Part shown: piece by piece, positions 1 through 16,442 of the stretch
Layout of the letters: the number at the start of each line of letters is the position of its first letter
Numbering within the stretch: the stretch's first letter is position 1
DNA from: Thioalkalivibrio thiocyanodenitrificans ARhD 1
GTDB taxonomy: Bacteria; Pseudomonadota; Gammaproteobacteria; Ectothiorhodospirales; Ectothiorhodospiraceae
Direction of reading: 5' to 3'
Length of the DNA: 64,000 bases
Assembly (NCBI RefSeq): GCF_000378965.1
Contig: NZ_KB900536.1
Coordinates: 127,001-191,000 of the forward strand
The notes under the pieces: generated by a model
What the model was told of the DNA's origin: nothing
Seen by the model: only the letters and a program-made list of their open reading frames with translations
The model's database searches: none
Made by a program: the position numbers and the translations under genes

Positions 1-213
1 CACCCGGAAGCCCTGGGCCTCCAGCAGGCGGCCGATGATGGCCATGCCGAAACTGGGGTGATCCACGTAGGCGTCGCCGGTGACCAGGATGATGTCGCAG
101 GAATCCCAGCCGAGTGCCTCCATCTCCGCCCGGGACATGGGCAGAAACGGCGCGACGCCGAGGCGTTCCGCCCAGTACTTGCGGTGGGAGAAGATGTTGC
201 TGGCGCGAAGCAT
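1..213 (-). CDS. ygiQ: YgiQ family radical SAM protein (5' part only)
   Basis: The first 71 codons are present; the gene runs off the left edge of the window. The translation begins [14 protein letters not shown] and contains [16 protein letters not shown] followed by [13 protein letters not shown], the conserved N-terminus of the YgiQ (UPF0313) radical SAM family. The cysteine cluster that would bind the iron-sulfur centre lies outside the window. The cellular substrate of YgiQ proteins is not established as far as I know. The gene is last in the minus-strand series after ispF but is separated from it by about 350 bases of repeats, so it may have its own promoter. Confidence 0.88.
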   Translation of the reverse strand, partial: MLRASNIFSHRKYWAERLGVAPFLPMSRAEMEALGWDSCDIILVTGDAYVDHPSFGMAIIGRLLEAQGFRV

Positions 214-220
214 AAGGGTC

Positions 221-329
221 GATTCAAAATTCAAGATTCAAAATTCAAGATTCAAGAGGGCCATTCCGGGGACGTGCACGACCTTGCGCCCCGACCCCTC
301 CCTTGAATCTTGAATGTTGAATCTTGAAC
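221..329. repeat. Inverted pair of 7-base tandem arrays (ATTCAAG type)
   Basis: Bases 221-256 are an imperfect tandem array of the 7-base unit ATTCAAG/ATTCAAA. Bases 302-329 carry the reverse complement (CTTGAAT units). The two arms enclose about 45 bases and could form a long imperfect hairpin. The pair lies upstream of ygiQ. No coding potential is seen here; the short open frames across it are artefacts. Confidence 0.85.
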
Positions 330-430
330 TCGCTCGTTGCGGTTCCGAGAAATTCAGTCAGGTATTAGACGCGTGCCGGGGCAGAAATTCAATCGGGGGC
401 CGGAGTCGTGGCGGCAGGAAATGCCTGATA

Positions 431-548
431 GCCACAGAGGACACAGAGGACACAGAGAGGATACGGAACACCCACATCAGAGCGGATTACGCCCCCCGAG
501 AACCGGATGCGATGACTTTTCCTCTGTGCCCTCTGTGCCCTCTGTGGC
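431..548. repeat. Inverted pair of 9-base tandem arrays (CACAGAGGA type)
   Basis: Bases 431-460 are about three copies of a 9-base unit CACAGAGGA. Bases 521-548 are the reverse complement (CCTCTGTGC units). The arms enclose about 60 bases. Together with the 221-329 pair this fills most of the gap between ygiQ (213) and ispF (561). I see no gene in the gap. The same CACAGAGG word recurs once at 48358-48374. Confidence 0.85.
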
Positions 549-560
549 CAAAAACCCGCC

Positions 561-1046
561 TTACCCCGTCACCCCTTCGATCAGGACCACCGCATGGGCC
601 GCGATGCCCTCCTCCCGGCCGGGGAAACCGAGGCGCTCGGTGGTGGTGGCCTTGACGCTGACCCGGTCCAGGGCCACGCCCAGATCGTCCGCCAGATTGG
701 CGCGCATGGCCTCGATGTGGGGGGCCATCTTCGGCGCCTGAGCGATGATCGTGGCGTCCACGTTTCCCACCCGGTAACCCTGATCCCGGATGAGTTCCGC
801 CACCCGGTGCAGCAGCACCCGGCTGTCGGCACCCTTGTAGGCCGGATCCGTGTCGGGGAAGTGCCGGCCAATGTCGCCCAGCGCCGCTGCGCCCAGCAGG
901 GCGTCGCACAGGGCGTGGATCAGCACGTCGCCGTCGGAGTGGGCGGCGAAGGCGCGGGTGTGCGGGATGCACACCCCGCCCAGGACCAGATGGTCCCCGT
1001 CTCTGAAGGCGTGCACATCGTAGCCGTGTCCGATGCGGATGTTCAT
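561..1046 (-). CDS. ispF: 2-C-methyl-D-erythritol 2,4-cyclodiphosphate synthase
   Basis: IspF cyclises CDP-ME 2-phosphate to MEcPP in the non-mevalonate (MEP) isoprenoid pathway. The 161-residue product has the usual family length. It begins [14 protein letters not shown], which holds the metal-binding D-x-H pair, and contains [19 protein letters not shown] and [13 protein letters not shown], both hallmarks of the family. The ATG at 1046 is preceded by AGGAG about eight bases upstream; a longer frame upstream has no support. It follows ispD with a 70-base gap, as in many gammaproteobacteria, and is probably co-transcribed with ispD and ftsB. Confidence 0.97.
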   Translation of the reverse strand: MNIRIGHGYDVHAFRDGDHLVLGGVCIPHTRAFAAHSDGDVLIHALCDALLGAAALGDIGRHFPDTDPAYKGADSRVLLHRVAELIRDQGYRVGNVDATIIAQAPKMAPHIEAMRANLADDLGVALDRVSVKATTTERLGFPGREEGIAAHAVVLIEGVTG

Positions 1047-1116
1047 AATGGTCGGCTCCTGGTTCGAAAGAGGTTCTCGCCGTCGAGACCCTCTGCGGAA
1101 AACCCTTCGCCTTGAC

Positions 1117-1815
1117 TCAACGCTGCCCCAGAAAGAACTCCGCCAGCGCCAGATCGGCCGGGCTGGTGATCTTGATGTTGGCCGGGCTGCCTTCCACGAG
1201 GCGCGGAGCATGGCCGGCGCGTTCCATGGCGGAAGCCTCGTCGGTCACCAGCGCGCCTTCGGACAGGGCCGATTCCAGCGCTTTCGTGAGCATCCCCAGA
1301 CGAAACATCTGCGGCGTGAAGGCACGCCACAGGTGACTGCGATCCACGGTGTCCGTCACCCGGCCACCGTCATCCGAACGCTTCAGGGTGTCACTCACCG
1401 GGGTGGCCAGCAGGCCGCCCACCAGGTCGTCGGCCAGTCTGTCCAACAGGCGATCCAGGTCGTCTCTGCCCAGGCAAGGGCGCACCGCGTCATGGACCAG
1501 CACCCAGTCATCGGCCGCCGCCTGGCCCTTGAGCGCATGCAGGGCGTTGAGCACCGAGTGGCAGCGCTCCTCGCCGCCGTGCACGATGAGCAGCGGCCTG
1601 TCCGTACGCACCCGCAGGGTCTCGTAGAACGGATCATCTGCGCCGATGGCCACGGCGAGTCCGGTGATGCGCGGGTGATGAATGAACACGTCAAGGGTGT
1701 GTTCCAGCACCGTCCGGCCGGCCAGTTCCAGATACTGCTTGGGACGGTCGGCTCCCATGCGACGGCCCACCCCGGCTGCGGGGATCACGGCCCAGAAGGC
1801 GGGGGATGCGGTCAT
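1117..1815 (-). CDS. ispD: 2-C-methyl-D-erythritol 4-phosphate cytidylyltransferase
   Basis: IspD couples CTP to MEP in the third step of the MEP pathway. The 232-residue product shows the nucleotidyltransferase signature [19 protein letters not shown] near residues 10-28, and VHDAVRPCL and TDEASAMER further on. Its start overlaps the ftsB stop by four bases, so the two are translationally linked. Together with ispF it supplies precursors for quinones and undecaprenyl phosphate; dxr and uppS of the same route lie in the 27-30 kb operon. Confidence 0.97.
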   Translation of the reverse strand: MTASPAFWAVIPAAGVGRRMGADRPKQYLELAGRTVLEHTLDVFIHHPRITGLAVAIGADDPFYETLRVRTDRPLLIVHGGEERCHSVLNALHALKGQAAADDWVLVHDAVRPCLGRDDLDRLLDRLADDLVGGLLATPVSDTLKRSDDGGRVTDTVDRSHLWRAFTPQMFRLGMLTKALESALSEGALVTDEASAMERAGHAPRLVEGSPANIKITSPADLALAEFFLGQR

Positions 1816-2099
1816 CGGGCGTCGCCGGTCTGCTCGACCACCTGGAAGAAGATCTCATCGCGACGGATCATACCCAGGTCGCGCCGGGCCCGCTCCTCGA
1901 TGGCGTCCAGGCCTGTCTTGAGGTCGGTGACCTCCGCATCCAGGGCGGCATTGCGGGTGCGCAGTTCCTCGTTCTCGGCACGCTGGGTCTCCAGGGCCTG
2001 ACGAAGCTGCCACACCTCGGCGACACTGCCCTCGCCGATCCACAGCTTGTACTGCAGCCCCAGCAACAGCACCACCAGCAATCCGGTCAGCCACTTCAT
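1812..2099 (-). CDS. ftsB: Cell division protein FtsB
   Basis: A 95-residue bitopic inner-membrane protein. It starts with a short cytoplasmic end and one membrane segment (about residues 4-21, LTGLLVVLLLGLQYKLWI), followed by a coiled coil (about 28-75: LRQALETQRAENEELRTRN). This is the FtsB/DivIC plan; FtsB joins FtsL and FtsQ in the divisome. Its position between eno and ispD is the classical gammaproteobacterial context. It ends with a four-base overlap into ispD. Confidence 0.95.
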   Translation of the reverse strand: MKWLTGLLVVLLLGLQYKLWIGEGSVAEVWQLRQALETQRAENEELRTRNAALDAEVTDLKTGLDAIEERARRDLGMIRRDEIFFQVVEQTGDAR

Positions 2100-2157
2100 G
2101 GGCGGTTAGTGTAACCCAGATGCGCGGGGGATCCATTGGGCATGGGCAAAAGTACCC

Positions 2158-2306
2158 CGACGCAAAGACGCAATGGCGCAAAGGGTTAATGAAGAATAGA
2201 GCGGTCTGCGGAATTTTGGGATAATCACTGCTCGCATATCCGCTTGTATCTGCCTTTAACGACAAGAAGTCTTTGCGTTCCTTTGCGCCATCGCGTCTTT
2301 GCGTCG
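2158..2306. repeat. Inverted pair of arrays (GCAAAGACGC type) between ftsB and eno
   Basis: Bases 2158-2185 read as CGCAAAG-type units of 8-9 bases. Bases 2271-2306 are the inverted counterpart (CTTTGCG units). About 85 AT-richer bases lie between the arms. The pair occupies most of the 223-base gap between the eno stop and the ftsB start and would be transcribed if eno reads through to ftsB. No T-run follows, so it is not a standard terminator. Confidence 0.82.
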
Positions 2307-2322
2307 CGGTTCCTTTCCACCC

Positions 2323-3642
<1,320 letters not shown>

Positions 3643-3650
3643 TTATGAAT

Positions 3651-3771
3651 GGACAGGATGAACAGGATTTACAGGATTCAAAGAGCCGTTCTTGCAATCG
3701 TGTAAATCCTGCCTGAACTTTCCATGGTTCTTACATCCTGTTAATCCTGAAAAATCCTGTTCATCCTGTCC
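3651..3771. repeat. Inverted pair of 9-base arrays (ACAGGATGA type) between kdsA and eno
   Basis: Bases 3651-3680 carry three copies of ACAGGAT followed by two variable bases. Bases 3733-3771 carry four inverted copies (ATCCTGT type), and a further single ATCCTG copy lies near 3705-3711. The structure fills the 170-base gap between the kdsA stop (3774) and the eno start (3603). The right arm ends three bases from the kdsA stop codon. No gene or clear terminator is seen. Confidence 0.85.
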
Positions 3772-3773
3772 GT

Positions 3774-4616
3774 TCATTTGTTCAAGAAACTTGACTCAAT
3801 AAAACCCTGGCGCTTGACGGTGTCATCCAGGGTCTTGAGCGTGACCAGCAGTTCTTCCATCAGCGGCAGCGGCCAGGCGTTGGGGCCGTCGGAGAGCGCC
3901 TTTTCCGGGTCGGGATGGGTTTCCATGAACAGGCCCGCGACGCCCGAGGCTACCGCTGCCCGGGCCAGGACGGGAACGAACTCCCGCTGCCCTCCGGAAC
4001 TGGTACCCCGCCCCCCGGGCTGCTGCACGGAATGGGTGGCGTCGAACACCACGGGACAGCCGGTCTCGCGCATCACCGCCAGCCCGCGCATGTCGGAAAC
4101 CAGGGTGTTGTAGCCAAAGGACACTCCGCGCTCGCAGACCATGATCTGTTCATTGCCCGTCTCCCGCGCCTTGTCCACTACGTTGGCCATGTCCCAGGGG
4201 GCCAGGAACTGGCCCTTCTTGATATTGACGGGCCGGCCCTGACGGGCCACGTTCTGGATGAAATTCGTCTGCCGACAGAGAAATGCCGGCGTCTGCAGTA
4301 CATCCACCACGGAGGCCACTTCCTCAAGGGGCGTGTCCTCGTGCACATCGGTGAGCACCGGCACGCCGATCTGCCGCTTCACGGCCTCCAGGATGCGCAG
4401 ACCCTCTTCCAGCCCAAGGCCGCGGAAGCTCCTGGTCGAGGAGCGGTTGGCCTTGTCGAAGGAGGACTTGTAGATGAAGGGAATGCCCGCCCGGTCGGTG
4501 ATCTCCTTAAGCCGGCCGGCAGTCTCCAGGGCAAGCTGTTCGCTTTCGATCACGCAGGGACCGGAAATGAGAAACACCGGGTGATCGAGACCCGCCTGGA
4601 AATGACACAATTTCAT
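3774..4616 (-). CDS. kdsA: 3-deoxy-8-phosphooctulonate synthase (KDO-8-P synthase)
   Basis: KdsA condenses PEP with arabinose 5-phosphate to make KDO 8-phosphate for the LPS inner core. The 280-residue product begins [20 protein letters not shown], then shows the CVIESEQ segment and the substrate loop [12 protein letters not shown], with DVHED and [13 protein letters not shown] further along. I chose the ATG at 4616, four bases after the pyrG stop, because homology begins there; an in-frame extension upstream lies inside pyrG. pyrG-kdsA-eno is a common gammaproteobacterial unit. Confidence 0.97.
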   Translation of the reverse strand: MKLCHFQAGLDHPVFLISGPCVIESEQLALETAGRLKEITDRAGIPFIYKSSFDKANRSSTRSFRGLGLEEGLRILEAVKRQIGVPVLTDVHEDTPLEEVASVVDVLQTPAFLCRQTNFIQNVARQGRPVNIKKGQFLAPWDMANVVDKARETGNEQIMVCERGVSFGYNTLVSDMRGLAVMRETGCPVVFDATHSVQQPGGRGTSSGGQREFVPVLARAAVASGVAGLFMETHPDPEKALSDGPNAWPLPLMEELLVTLKTLDDTVKRQGFIESSFLNK

Positions 4617-4620
4617 GAAT

Positions 4621-6952
<2,332 letters not shown>

Positions 6953-7759
6953 ATGTCATCCACAGTCAAACAGCAGGAATTCGGCGACGCCCCCACAGAG
7001 GTCCGCGATACCGAGCACTACCAACACGAGTACGTCAAGTCGTTCGTGGACAAGTGGGACGAGCTCATCGACTGGGACAGCCGCAAGGCCAGTGAGGGTG
7101 ATTTCTTTATCCGCACCCTCAAGGAACGTGGCGCACAACGCATCTTGGACGTCGCCACCGGCACGGGCTTTCACTCCGTCCAACTGGTCGAGGCCGGCTT
7201 CGACGTGGTCAGTGCCGACGGCAGCGCCGAGATGCTCGCCAAAGCCTTCGAGAACGGGCGCCGCCGCGGGCACATCCTGCGCACCATCCAGTCAGACTGG
7301 CGCTGGCTCAACCGGGACGTACACGGGCGCTTCGACGCCATCGTCTGTCTGGGCAACTCCTTCACGCACCTGTTCAACGAGAATGACCGCCGCAAGACCC
7401 TGGCCGAGTTCTACTCCGCGCTCAACCATGACGGGGTGCTGATCCTCGATCAGCGCAACTACGATTCCATCCTGGATCACGGCTACTCCAGCACGCATAC
7501 CTTCTACTACTGCGGCGACAACGTGGAGGTGAAGCCCGAGTACATGGACGAGGGTCTCGCCCGCTTCCAGTACAGTTTTCCGGACAAGTCCGTCTACCAC
7601 CTGAACATGTACCCGCTGCGCAAGGCCTACGTACGCCGCCTGATGCGCGAGGTGGGCTTCCAGCACATCGAAACCTTCGGCGACTTCAAGGAAACCTACC
7701 GTGAAGCCGAACCGGACTTTTTCATTCATGTTGCCGAGAAACAGTATCGGGAGGAATGA
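6953..7759 (+). CDS. gsmt: Glycine/sarcosine N-methyltransferase (betaine synthesis)
   Basis: This cytosolic enzyme uses SAM to methylate glycine to sarcosine and then dimethylglycine, the first two steps of de novo glycine betaine synthesis in halophiles. The 268-residue product has the class I motif ILDVATGTGFHSVQL (about residues 64-78), the acidic VSADGSAEML segment, and the characteristic LDQRNYDSILDHG stretch of this family. It is followed two bases later by the dimethylglycine methyltransferase and then metK, so methyl donor and acceptor chemistry are encoded together. The upstream leader is unusually long. A generic methyltransferase is unlikely given the pairing. Confidence 0.93.
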   Translation: MSSTVKQQEFGDAPTEVRDTEHYQHEYVKSFVDKWDELIDWDSRKASEGDFFIRTLKERGAQRILDVATGTGFHSVQLVEAGFDVVSADGSAEMLAKAFENGRRRGHILRTIQSDWRWLNRDVHGRFDAIVCLGNSFTHLFNENDRRKTLAEFYSALNHDGVLILDQRNYDSILDHGYSSTHTFYYCGDNVEVKPEYMDEGLARFQYSFPDKSVYHLNMYPLRKAYVRRLMREVGFQHIETFGDFKETYREAEPDFFIHVAEKQYREE

Positions 7760-7761
7760 AC

Positions 7762-8601
7762 ATGACCCAGAACTACACCGGCGCGGTAGCAACCGCACGC
7801 GAGTATTACAACAGTGACGACGCCGACACGTTCTATCACCGGGTATGGGGCGGCGAGGACATTCATGTGGGGCTCTACGAGTCCGACGACGAACCCATCT
7901 TCGACGCCAGCCGCCGCACGGTGGCCCACATGGGTGATCTGCTTGGCGAACCGTCCTCCGACATGCATATCCTGGACCTGGGCGCCGGCTATGGCGGCTC
8001 GGCCCGCTACCTCGCCAGCACCTTCGGCTGCCGGGTGGTGGCACTGAACCTCAGCGAGGTGGAGAACGAGCGCAACCGGGAGAAGACCCGCGCCCATCAC
8101 CTGGACAAGCTGATCGAGGTGGTGGACGGCAGCTTCGAATCCGTGCCCTATCCGGATGCCAGCTTCGACGTGGTCTGGTCCCAGGACGCCATCCTGCACA
8201 GCGGCAATCGCCGGCAGGTCATCAAGGAGGTGGCGCGTCTGCTCAAACCGGGCGGTGTCTTCATCTTCACCGATCCCATGCAGACCGACGACTGCCCCGA
8301 GGGCGTGCTGGAACCCATCCTGGCGCGCATCCACCTGGACACCCTGGGCTCTCCTTCCTTCTATCGCGAGGCCTGTGCCGCGGAAGGTCTCGAGGAGATC
8401 GGCTTCGAGGAACACGCCGAACAGCTGCCCCGCCACTACGGCCGGGTGCTGCGCGAGACCGAGGCGAAGGAAGACTCGCTCAAGGGCGAGATCTCGGAGG
8501 AGTACATTCAGCGCATGAAGAAGGGCCTCGGCCACTGGATCGAAGGCGGCCGAAACGGCCACCTCACCTGGGGCATCTTCCGTTTCCGCAAGCCCGCCTG
8601 A
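7762..8601 (+). CDS. sdmt: Sarcosine/dimethylglycine N-methyltransferase (betaine synthesis)
   Basis: This enzyme carries out the last methylations, dimethylglycine to glycine betaine, with SAM. The 279-residue product has the SAM motif [15 protein letters not shown], the [17 protein letters not shown] segment and [15 protein letters not shown] prefer the ATG at 7762 because GGAGG lies seven bases upstream. An in-frame ATG at 7756 overlaps the gsmt stop but is too close to that ribosome site. It is translationally tied to gsmt, and a strong hairpin separates it from metK. The product, betaine, is a compatible solute. Confidence 0.93.
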   Translation: MTQNYTGAVATAREYYNSDDADTFYHRVWGGEDIHVGLYESDDEPIFDASRRTVAHMGDLLGEPSSDMHILDLGAGYGGSARYLASTFGCRVVALNLSEVENERNREKTRAHHLDKLIEVVDGSFESVPYPDASFDVVWSQDAILHSGNRRQVIKEVARLLKPGGVFIFTDPMQTDDCPEGVLEPILARIHLDTLGSPSFYREACAAEGLEEIGFEEHAEQLPRHYGRVLRETEAKEDSLKGEISEEYIQRMKKGLGHWIEGGRNGHLTWGIFRFRKPA

Positions 8602-8615
8602 TACCCATCTCGACA

Positions 8616-8641
8616 TCACCCGGCCCGCGCCGGCCGGGTGA
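8616..8641 (+). other. Strong intercistronic hairpin between sdmt and metK
   Basis: TCACCCGGC at 8616-8624 pairs with GCCGGGTGA at 8633-8641; with one further C-G pair this gives a ten-pair stem and a six-base loop. No T-run follows, so it is unlikely to be a full terminator. It could trim or stabilise the upstream methyltransferase mRNA, or partly uncouple metK from the two methyltransferase genes. The role is inference. Confidence 0.6.
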
Positions 8642-8675
8642 ATGTCTCAAACCCCATTCAAACCAAGGAGCAACC

Positions 8676-9845
8676 ATGAACAAATCCTACCTGTTTACCT
8701 CGGAGTCCGTGTCCGAGGGCCACCCGGACAAGCTCTGCGACCAGGTCTCCGACGCCATCCTGGACGCCTATCTGGCCCAGGATCCCAAGGCCCGCGTGGC
8801 CGCCGAAACCTTCTGCACCACCGGCGTAGTGGCCGTGGGCGGAGAGGTGAAGTCCAGCGCCACGGTGGAGCTTGAGAAGATCGTGCGCGACGTGGTGCGT
8901 GACATCGGCTACACCAGTTCCGAGATGGGTTTCGACGCGGACACCTGTGCGGTGATGAACCTGCTGGGCGAACAGTCGGCGGACATCAACCAGGGCGTGG
9001 ATCGCTCCCGTCCGGAGGAGCAGGGCGCCGGCGACCAGGGCCTGATGTTCGGCTACGCCTGTGACGAGACCGAGGTGCTCATGCCCGCGCCCATCCACTT
9101 CGCACATCGCCTGGTACGCCGCCAGTCCGAAGTGCGCAAAAACGGCACGCTGCCCTGGCTGCGCCCGGACGCCAAGAGCCAGGTGAGCTTCCGTTACGAG
9201 AACGGACGCGCCACCACCGTGGATGCCGTGGTGCTCTCCACCCAGCACGCCCCCGAGATCGAACAGAAGGATCTGCACGAGGCCGTCATGGAGGAGATCA
9301 TCAAGCCGGTGCTGGGCGACAAGCTCCACAAGGACACCCGTTACCACATCAACCCCACCGGCCGGTTCGTCACCGGTGGCCCCCTGGGCGACGCCGGTCT
9401 CACCGGGCGCAAGATCATCGTGGACACCTACGGCGGCATGGCCCGTCACGGGGGCGGCGCCTTCTCCGGAAAGGACCCCTCCAAGGTGGACCGCTCCGCC
9501 GCATACGCTTGTCGTTTCGTCGCCAAGAACATCGTGGCCGCGGGGCTGGCCTCGCGCTGCGAGGTGCAGGTCTCCTACGCCATCGGCGTGGCCGAGCCCA
9601 CATCCATTGCCGTGGAAACCTTCGGTACCGGCAAAGTGGACGAGCAGACCCTCACCGCCCTGGTGCGCGAGCACTTCGACCTGCGCCCCTACGGCATCCT
9701 CACCATGCTCGACCTGGAGCGTCCCATCTACCGGCCCACGGCCGCCTACGGCCACTTCGGTCGTGAGGATCTGGACGTGACCTGGGAACGCACGAACAAG
9801 GCCAAGGAACTGGCCGAAGCGGCCAAGGGACGCAAGGCCTCCTGA
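8676..9845 (+). CDS. metK: S-adenosylmethionine synthetase
   Basis: MetK makes SAM from methionine and ATP. The 389-residue product carries [18 protein letters not shown] (ATP/metal site), [13 protein letters not shown] and the glycine-rich signature [16 protein letters not shown]. It has a good ribosome site (AAGGAG). Here it is third in the betaine operon. This makes functional sense, since three SAM are used per betaine; the SAH hydrolase needed to recycle the by-product is not next to it in this window. A strong intrinsic terminator follows 12 bases after the stop. Confidence 0.98.
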   Translation: MNKSYLFTSESVSEGHPDKLCDQVSDAILDAYLAQDPKARVAAETFCTTGVVAVGGEVKSSATVELEKIVRDVVRDIGYTSSEMGFDADTCAVMNLLGEQSADINQGVDRSRPEEQGAGDQGLMFGYACDETEVLMPAPIHFAHRLVRRQSEVRKNGTLPWLRPDAKSQVSFRYENGRATTVDAVVLSTQHAPEIEQKDLHEAVMEEIIKPVLGDKLHKDTRYHINPTGRFVTGGPLGDAGLTGRKIIVDTYGGMARHGGGAFSGKDPSKVDRSAAYACRFVAKNIVAAGLASRCEVQVSYAIGVAEPTSIAVETFGTGKVDEQTLTALVREHFDLRPYGILTMLDLERPIYRPTAAYGHFGREDLDVTWERTNKAKELAEAAKGRKAS

Positions 9846-9856
9846 CGGAGGGTCAG

Positions 9857-9886
9857 AAAAAAGGCGGCCGGTTGGCCGCCTTTTTT
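9857..9886 (+). terminator. Rho-independent terminator of the betaine operon
   Basis: GGCGGCC (9863-9869) and GGCCGCC (9874-9880) form a seven-pair GC stem with a four-base loop, followed by six T. A matching A-run precedes the stem, so the hairpin can extend and may work on both strands. It lies 12 bases downstream of the metK stop codon. Confidence 0.93.
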
Positions 9887-9914
9887 GAAGGTGGAGGGAT
9901 GAAGGTGGAGGGAT
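9887..9914. repeat. 14-base direct repeat after the metK terminator
   Basis: Two near-perfect tandem copies of GAAGGTGGAGGGAT lie immediately after the terminator T-run. A C-rich stretch further on (about 9931-9964, CACCCGCCACCCGCC) is partly complementary. This resembles the inverted short-array architecture seen at other gaps, but the second arm is poor. Confidence 0.6.
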
Positions 9915-9990
9915 GAACGAAACCATTACTCCGTCACCCGCCACCCGCCAATACCTCTCACCCCTCGCTGCCGGGGGGCCGGCATCCCGG

Positions 9991-10208
9991 TAGGATGGGC
10001 AAAGCGCAGCGTGCCCATGCGGAAGGGCGGAGCGGGACGGGGCCTGTCACTTGTCACTCGTACCCGTCACCAGTCGCCTTTCGCTCGTTGCTGACTCCCT
10101 CACTCGTTCAAGCCGGCATCCGCATGGGCACGCTGCGCTTTGCCCGTCCTACGGTCCCACTCACTCCTCAAGCCATCCGCATGGGCACGCTGCGCTTTGC
10201 CCGTCCTG
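9991..10208. repeat. Three copies of a REP-like palindromic element
   Basis: One copy in plus orientation lies at 9991-10022 and contains GGATGGGCAAAGCGCAGCGT. Two inverted copies lie at 10119-10151 and 10176-10208, containing ACGCTGCGCTTTGCCCGTCC. The two inverted copies and their flanks form a direct repeat with a period of about 57 bases. The element can fold on itself (GGGCA...TGCCC). Apart from these copies, the 14-base repeat and the terminator, I see nothing in the 396-base gap between metK (9845) and tilS (10242). Confidence 0.85.
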
Positions 10209-10241
10209 CGGTCTGTGTCAGTGCTCCTGAGTCCCTGACGG

Positions 10242-11492
10242 CTATCCATCTCCCGGCCAGAACACGGCGACGAGTGTCTCACCCCGGTACACCAGGGGGA
10301 TCCGTTCCCGCTCCCACGGAGGCACCCCGCGCTCCTGCATCAGCTTCTTGAGTTCCCGGGTCCTGCCCCGGAGGCGCAGGGTCTCGCCGCCTTGACGGAA
10401 GCTGACCGTGAAAGACTCGTTCGTTTCAGGCGTCACGCCCTGGCCTCGCAGCCAGTCGGGCGTGAGCACCACCCCGAGAGACGGGATCGGGAGATCGCTC
10501 TTGCCGTCCCAACGCAAATGCTGGCGCGGATCGTGTCTGGCCGGGGGCACCATGGCGTGGAGCGCATCCCGATATCGGCGAATCTGTGCGCCATCCCAGA
10601 CAACGCAAGGGGTGGTGTCGGCGCCCGCGGTCAGGACATCGTCCAGTACGCTCTGGAGGCGTGCCAGGGACGGCAGGGGCAGCCCCTTCTCCATGAGCCA
10701 GAAGCGCAGGACATTGCGGATACGGGCCGGGCGCAGGACCGTGAGCGCGACGACCGACAACGTGCCGGGCGTTTCGCCCCGAAGGCCCTCCAGGTCCTGG
10801 CGCGCCAGGTCGCCCAGCAGCGCCAAGGCCTCTGCCTGATGCCCTGCCGCCCGGGCCAGGGTCTCGTCCAGGGCCGGCCAGCGCTCGCGAAGCGCGGGCA
10901 TGACATGACATCTCAACAGGTTACGATCGAAGCGGGTATCCAGATTGCTGTCATCCTCGATCCAGCGCAGACCATGAGTCCGGGCATGGGCCTCCAGCCG
11001 GCCCCGGGAGACATCGAGCAGCGGCCGGCCGTGCCATCCGGCACCCAGCGGCTGCCATAGAGGCATGGAGGCAAGGCCCGCGGGCCCCGCGCCGCGCAGC
11101 AACTGCAACAGCAGGGTCTCGGCCTGATCACGCCGGTGGTGGGCCGTGAGCAGCCCGTCGCCCGGCAAAAGCCTGTCCTTGAATGCCTGGTACCGGGCCG
11201 AGCGCGCTGCCGCCTCGGGACTTTCCCCCTCCGCCCCACGGGCATCCACATACAGGACCTCCAGCGGTACCCCCAGGGAATCGCACACGCCCCGGCAATG
11301 GCTCACCCAGCGTTCGGCCTGCGGGCTCAGCCCATGGTGCACATGCAGCGCGCGAACCTCGGGAAACCCCTCGCCGCGAAGCGCGGCCAGGGCATGGAGC
11401 AGCACATGGGAGTCGAGACCGCCGCTGTAGGCGACGAGGTAGCGGGGGGCGGGAGGGAGACGCTTCAGGGTGTCGTATAGGGCATCGTGCAT
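10242..11492 (-). CDS. tilS: tRNA(Ile)-lysidine synthetase
   Basis: TilS converts the wobble cytidine of the tRNA(Ile) CAU anticodon to lysidine, using ATP and lysine. The 416-residue product has the PP-loop motif YSGGLDSHVLLHAL (about residues 22-35), HVHHGLSPQAERW, the LTAHHRRDQAETLLLQLLRG segment and the C-terminal substrate-binding domain (GRTRELKKLMQERGVPPWER). It is the last gene of the rnhB-dnaE-accA-tilS series; a gap filled by an inverted array separates it from accA. Confidence 0.96.
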   Translation of the reverse strand: MHDALYDTLKRLPPAPRYLVAYSGGLDSHVLLHALAALRGEGFPEVRALHVHHGLSPQAERWVSHCRGVCDSLGVPLEVLYVDARGAEGESPEAAARSARYQAFKDRLLPGDGLLTAHHRRDQAETLLLQLLRGAGPAGLASMPLWQPLGAGWHGRPLLDVSRGRLEAHARTHGLRWIEDDSNLDTRFDRNLLRCHVMPALRERWPALDETLARAAGHQAEALALLGDLARQDLEGLRGETPGTLSVVALTVLRPARIRNVLRFWLMEKGLPLPSLARLQSVLDDVLTAGADTTPCVVWDGAQIRRYRDALHAMVPPARHDPRQHLRWDGKSDLPIPSLGVVLTPDWLRGQGVTPETNESFTVSFRQGGETLRLRGRTRELKKLMQERGVPPWERERIPLVYRGETLVAVFWPGDG

Positions 11493-11502
11493 CTTCGAAC
11501 TC

Positions 11503-11657
11503 GAAGTACGAAGCGGGAAGTCAGAGAAGTGCGAAGTGAAGTGAGAAGTGGGAACTGGGAAGGGCGAATAAAACGACCCTCACCCCGACCCTCCCCCACA
11601 GCACGAGGGAGGGTTGCGCAGGGACCTTCTCACTTCCCAATTCCCACCTCCTACTTG
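11503..11657. repeat. Inverted pair of arrays (GGGAAGT/GCGAAGT type) between accA and tilS
   Basis: Bases 11503-11563 are a degenerate array of GAAGT-containing units, mostly 7 bases. Bases 11626-11657 are the inverted counterpart (ACTTCCC and related). The right arm ends four bases before the accA stop codon at 11661. The word is shared with the arrays at 12680 and 37309. Confidence 0.8.
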
Positions 11658-11660
11658 AAT

Positions 11661-12620
<960 letters not shown>

Positions 12621-12679
12621 ATAACAGTGCCGGTTCTGGATTGGTCATGGTCGGCGGAATCCGGGATTCTAACCCTATT

Positions 12680-12757
12680 GAAGTGCGAAGTGCGAATCGG
12701 GAAGTGGGAATGAAGATCCACTCCTCACTTCCCGATTTTCCGTTCACCCTTCGCACT

Positions 12758-12759
<2 letters not shown>
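12680..12759. repeat. Inverted pair of arrays (GAAGTGC type) between dnaE and accA
   Basis: Bases 12680-12714 carry GAAGTGC/GGGAAGT units, and bases 12724-12759 the inverted copy, separated by only about ten bases. This would fold into an almost continuous hairpin in the RNA. The distal arm touches the dnaE stop codon (12758-12760). The gap of 137 bases contains nothing else recognisable. Confidence 0.82.
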
Positions 12760-16246
<3,487 letters not shown>

Positions 16247-16276
16247 GTTATGGAGTCAACCGTGGTTCATGAATGT

Positions 16277-16442
16277 GACGCGGAGATCGCAAAGACGCAG
16301 AGGGCGCAGAGTTCTTGTGTGGTCGCGGCAGACCAGGCTCATGGTGGCTGCAATGTCACGCCTCCATGGTCGCCCTTGCACTGTCGTGATTCCATGTAGA
16401 AATTTCTCTGCGCCCTCCAGATCTCCGCGATCTCCGCGTTCA
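16277..16442. repeat. Inverted pair of arrays (CGCAGAGGG type) between rnhB and dnaE
   Basis: Bases 16277-16311 carry GCAAAGACGCAGAGGGCGCAG-type 9-base units. Bases 16405-16442 are the inverted counterpart (CTCTGCGCCC, CTCCGCG). The right arm runs into the rnhB stop codon (16440-16442). The 193-base gap contains no gene that I can support. Confidence 0.8.

Noticed and set aside
221-329. CRISPR-like repeats
   Set aside because: Units are 7 bases, directly abutting, without unique spacers, and the second arm is inverted. No cas genes are in the window.
314-741. Short frames over the repeats between ygiQ and ispF
   Set aside because: Their translations simply read the tandem repeats (for example HRGHRGHRE) and run into ispF antisense.
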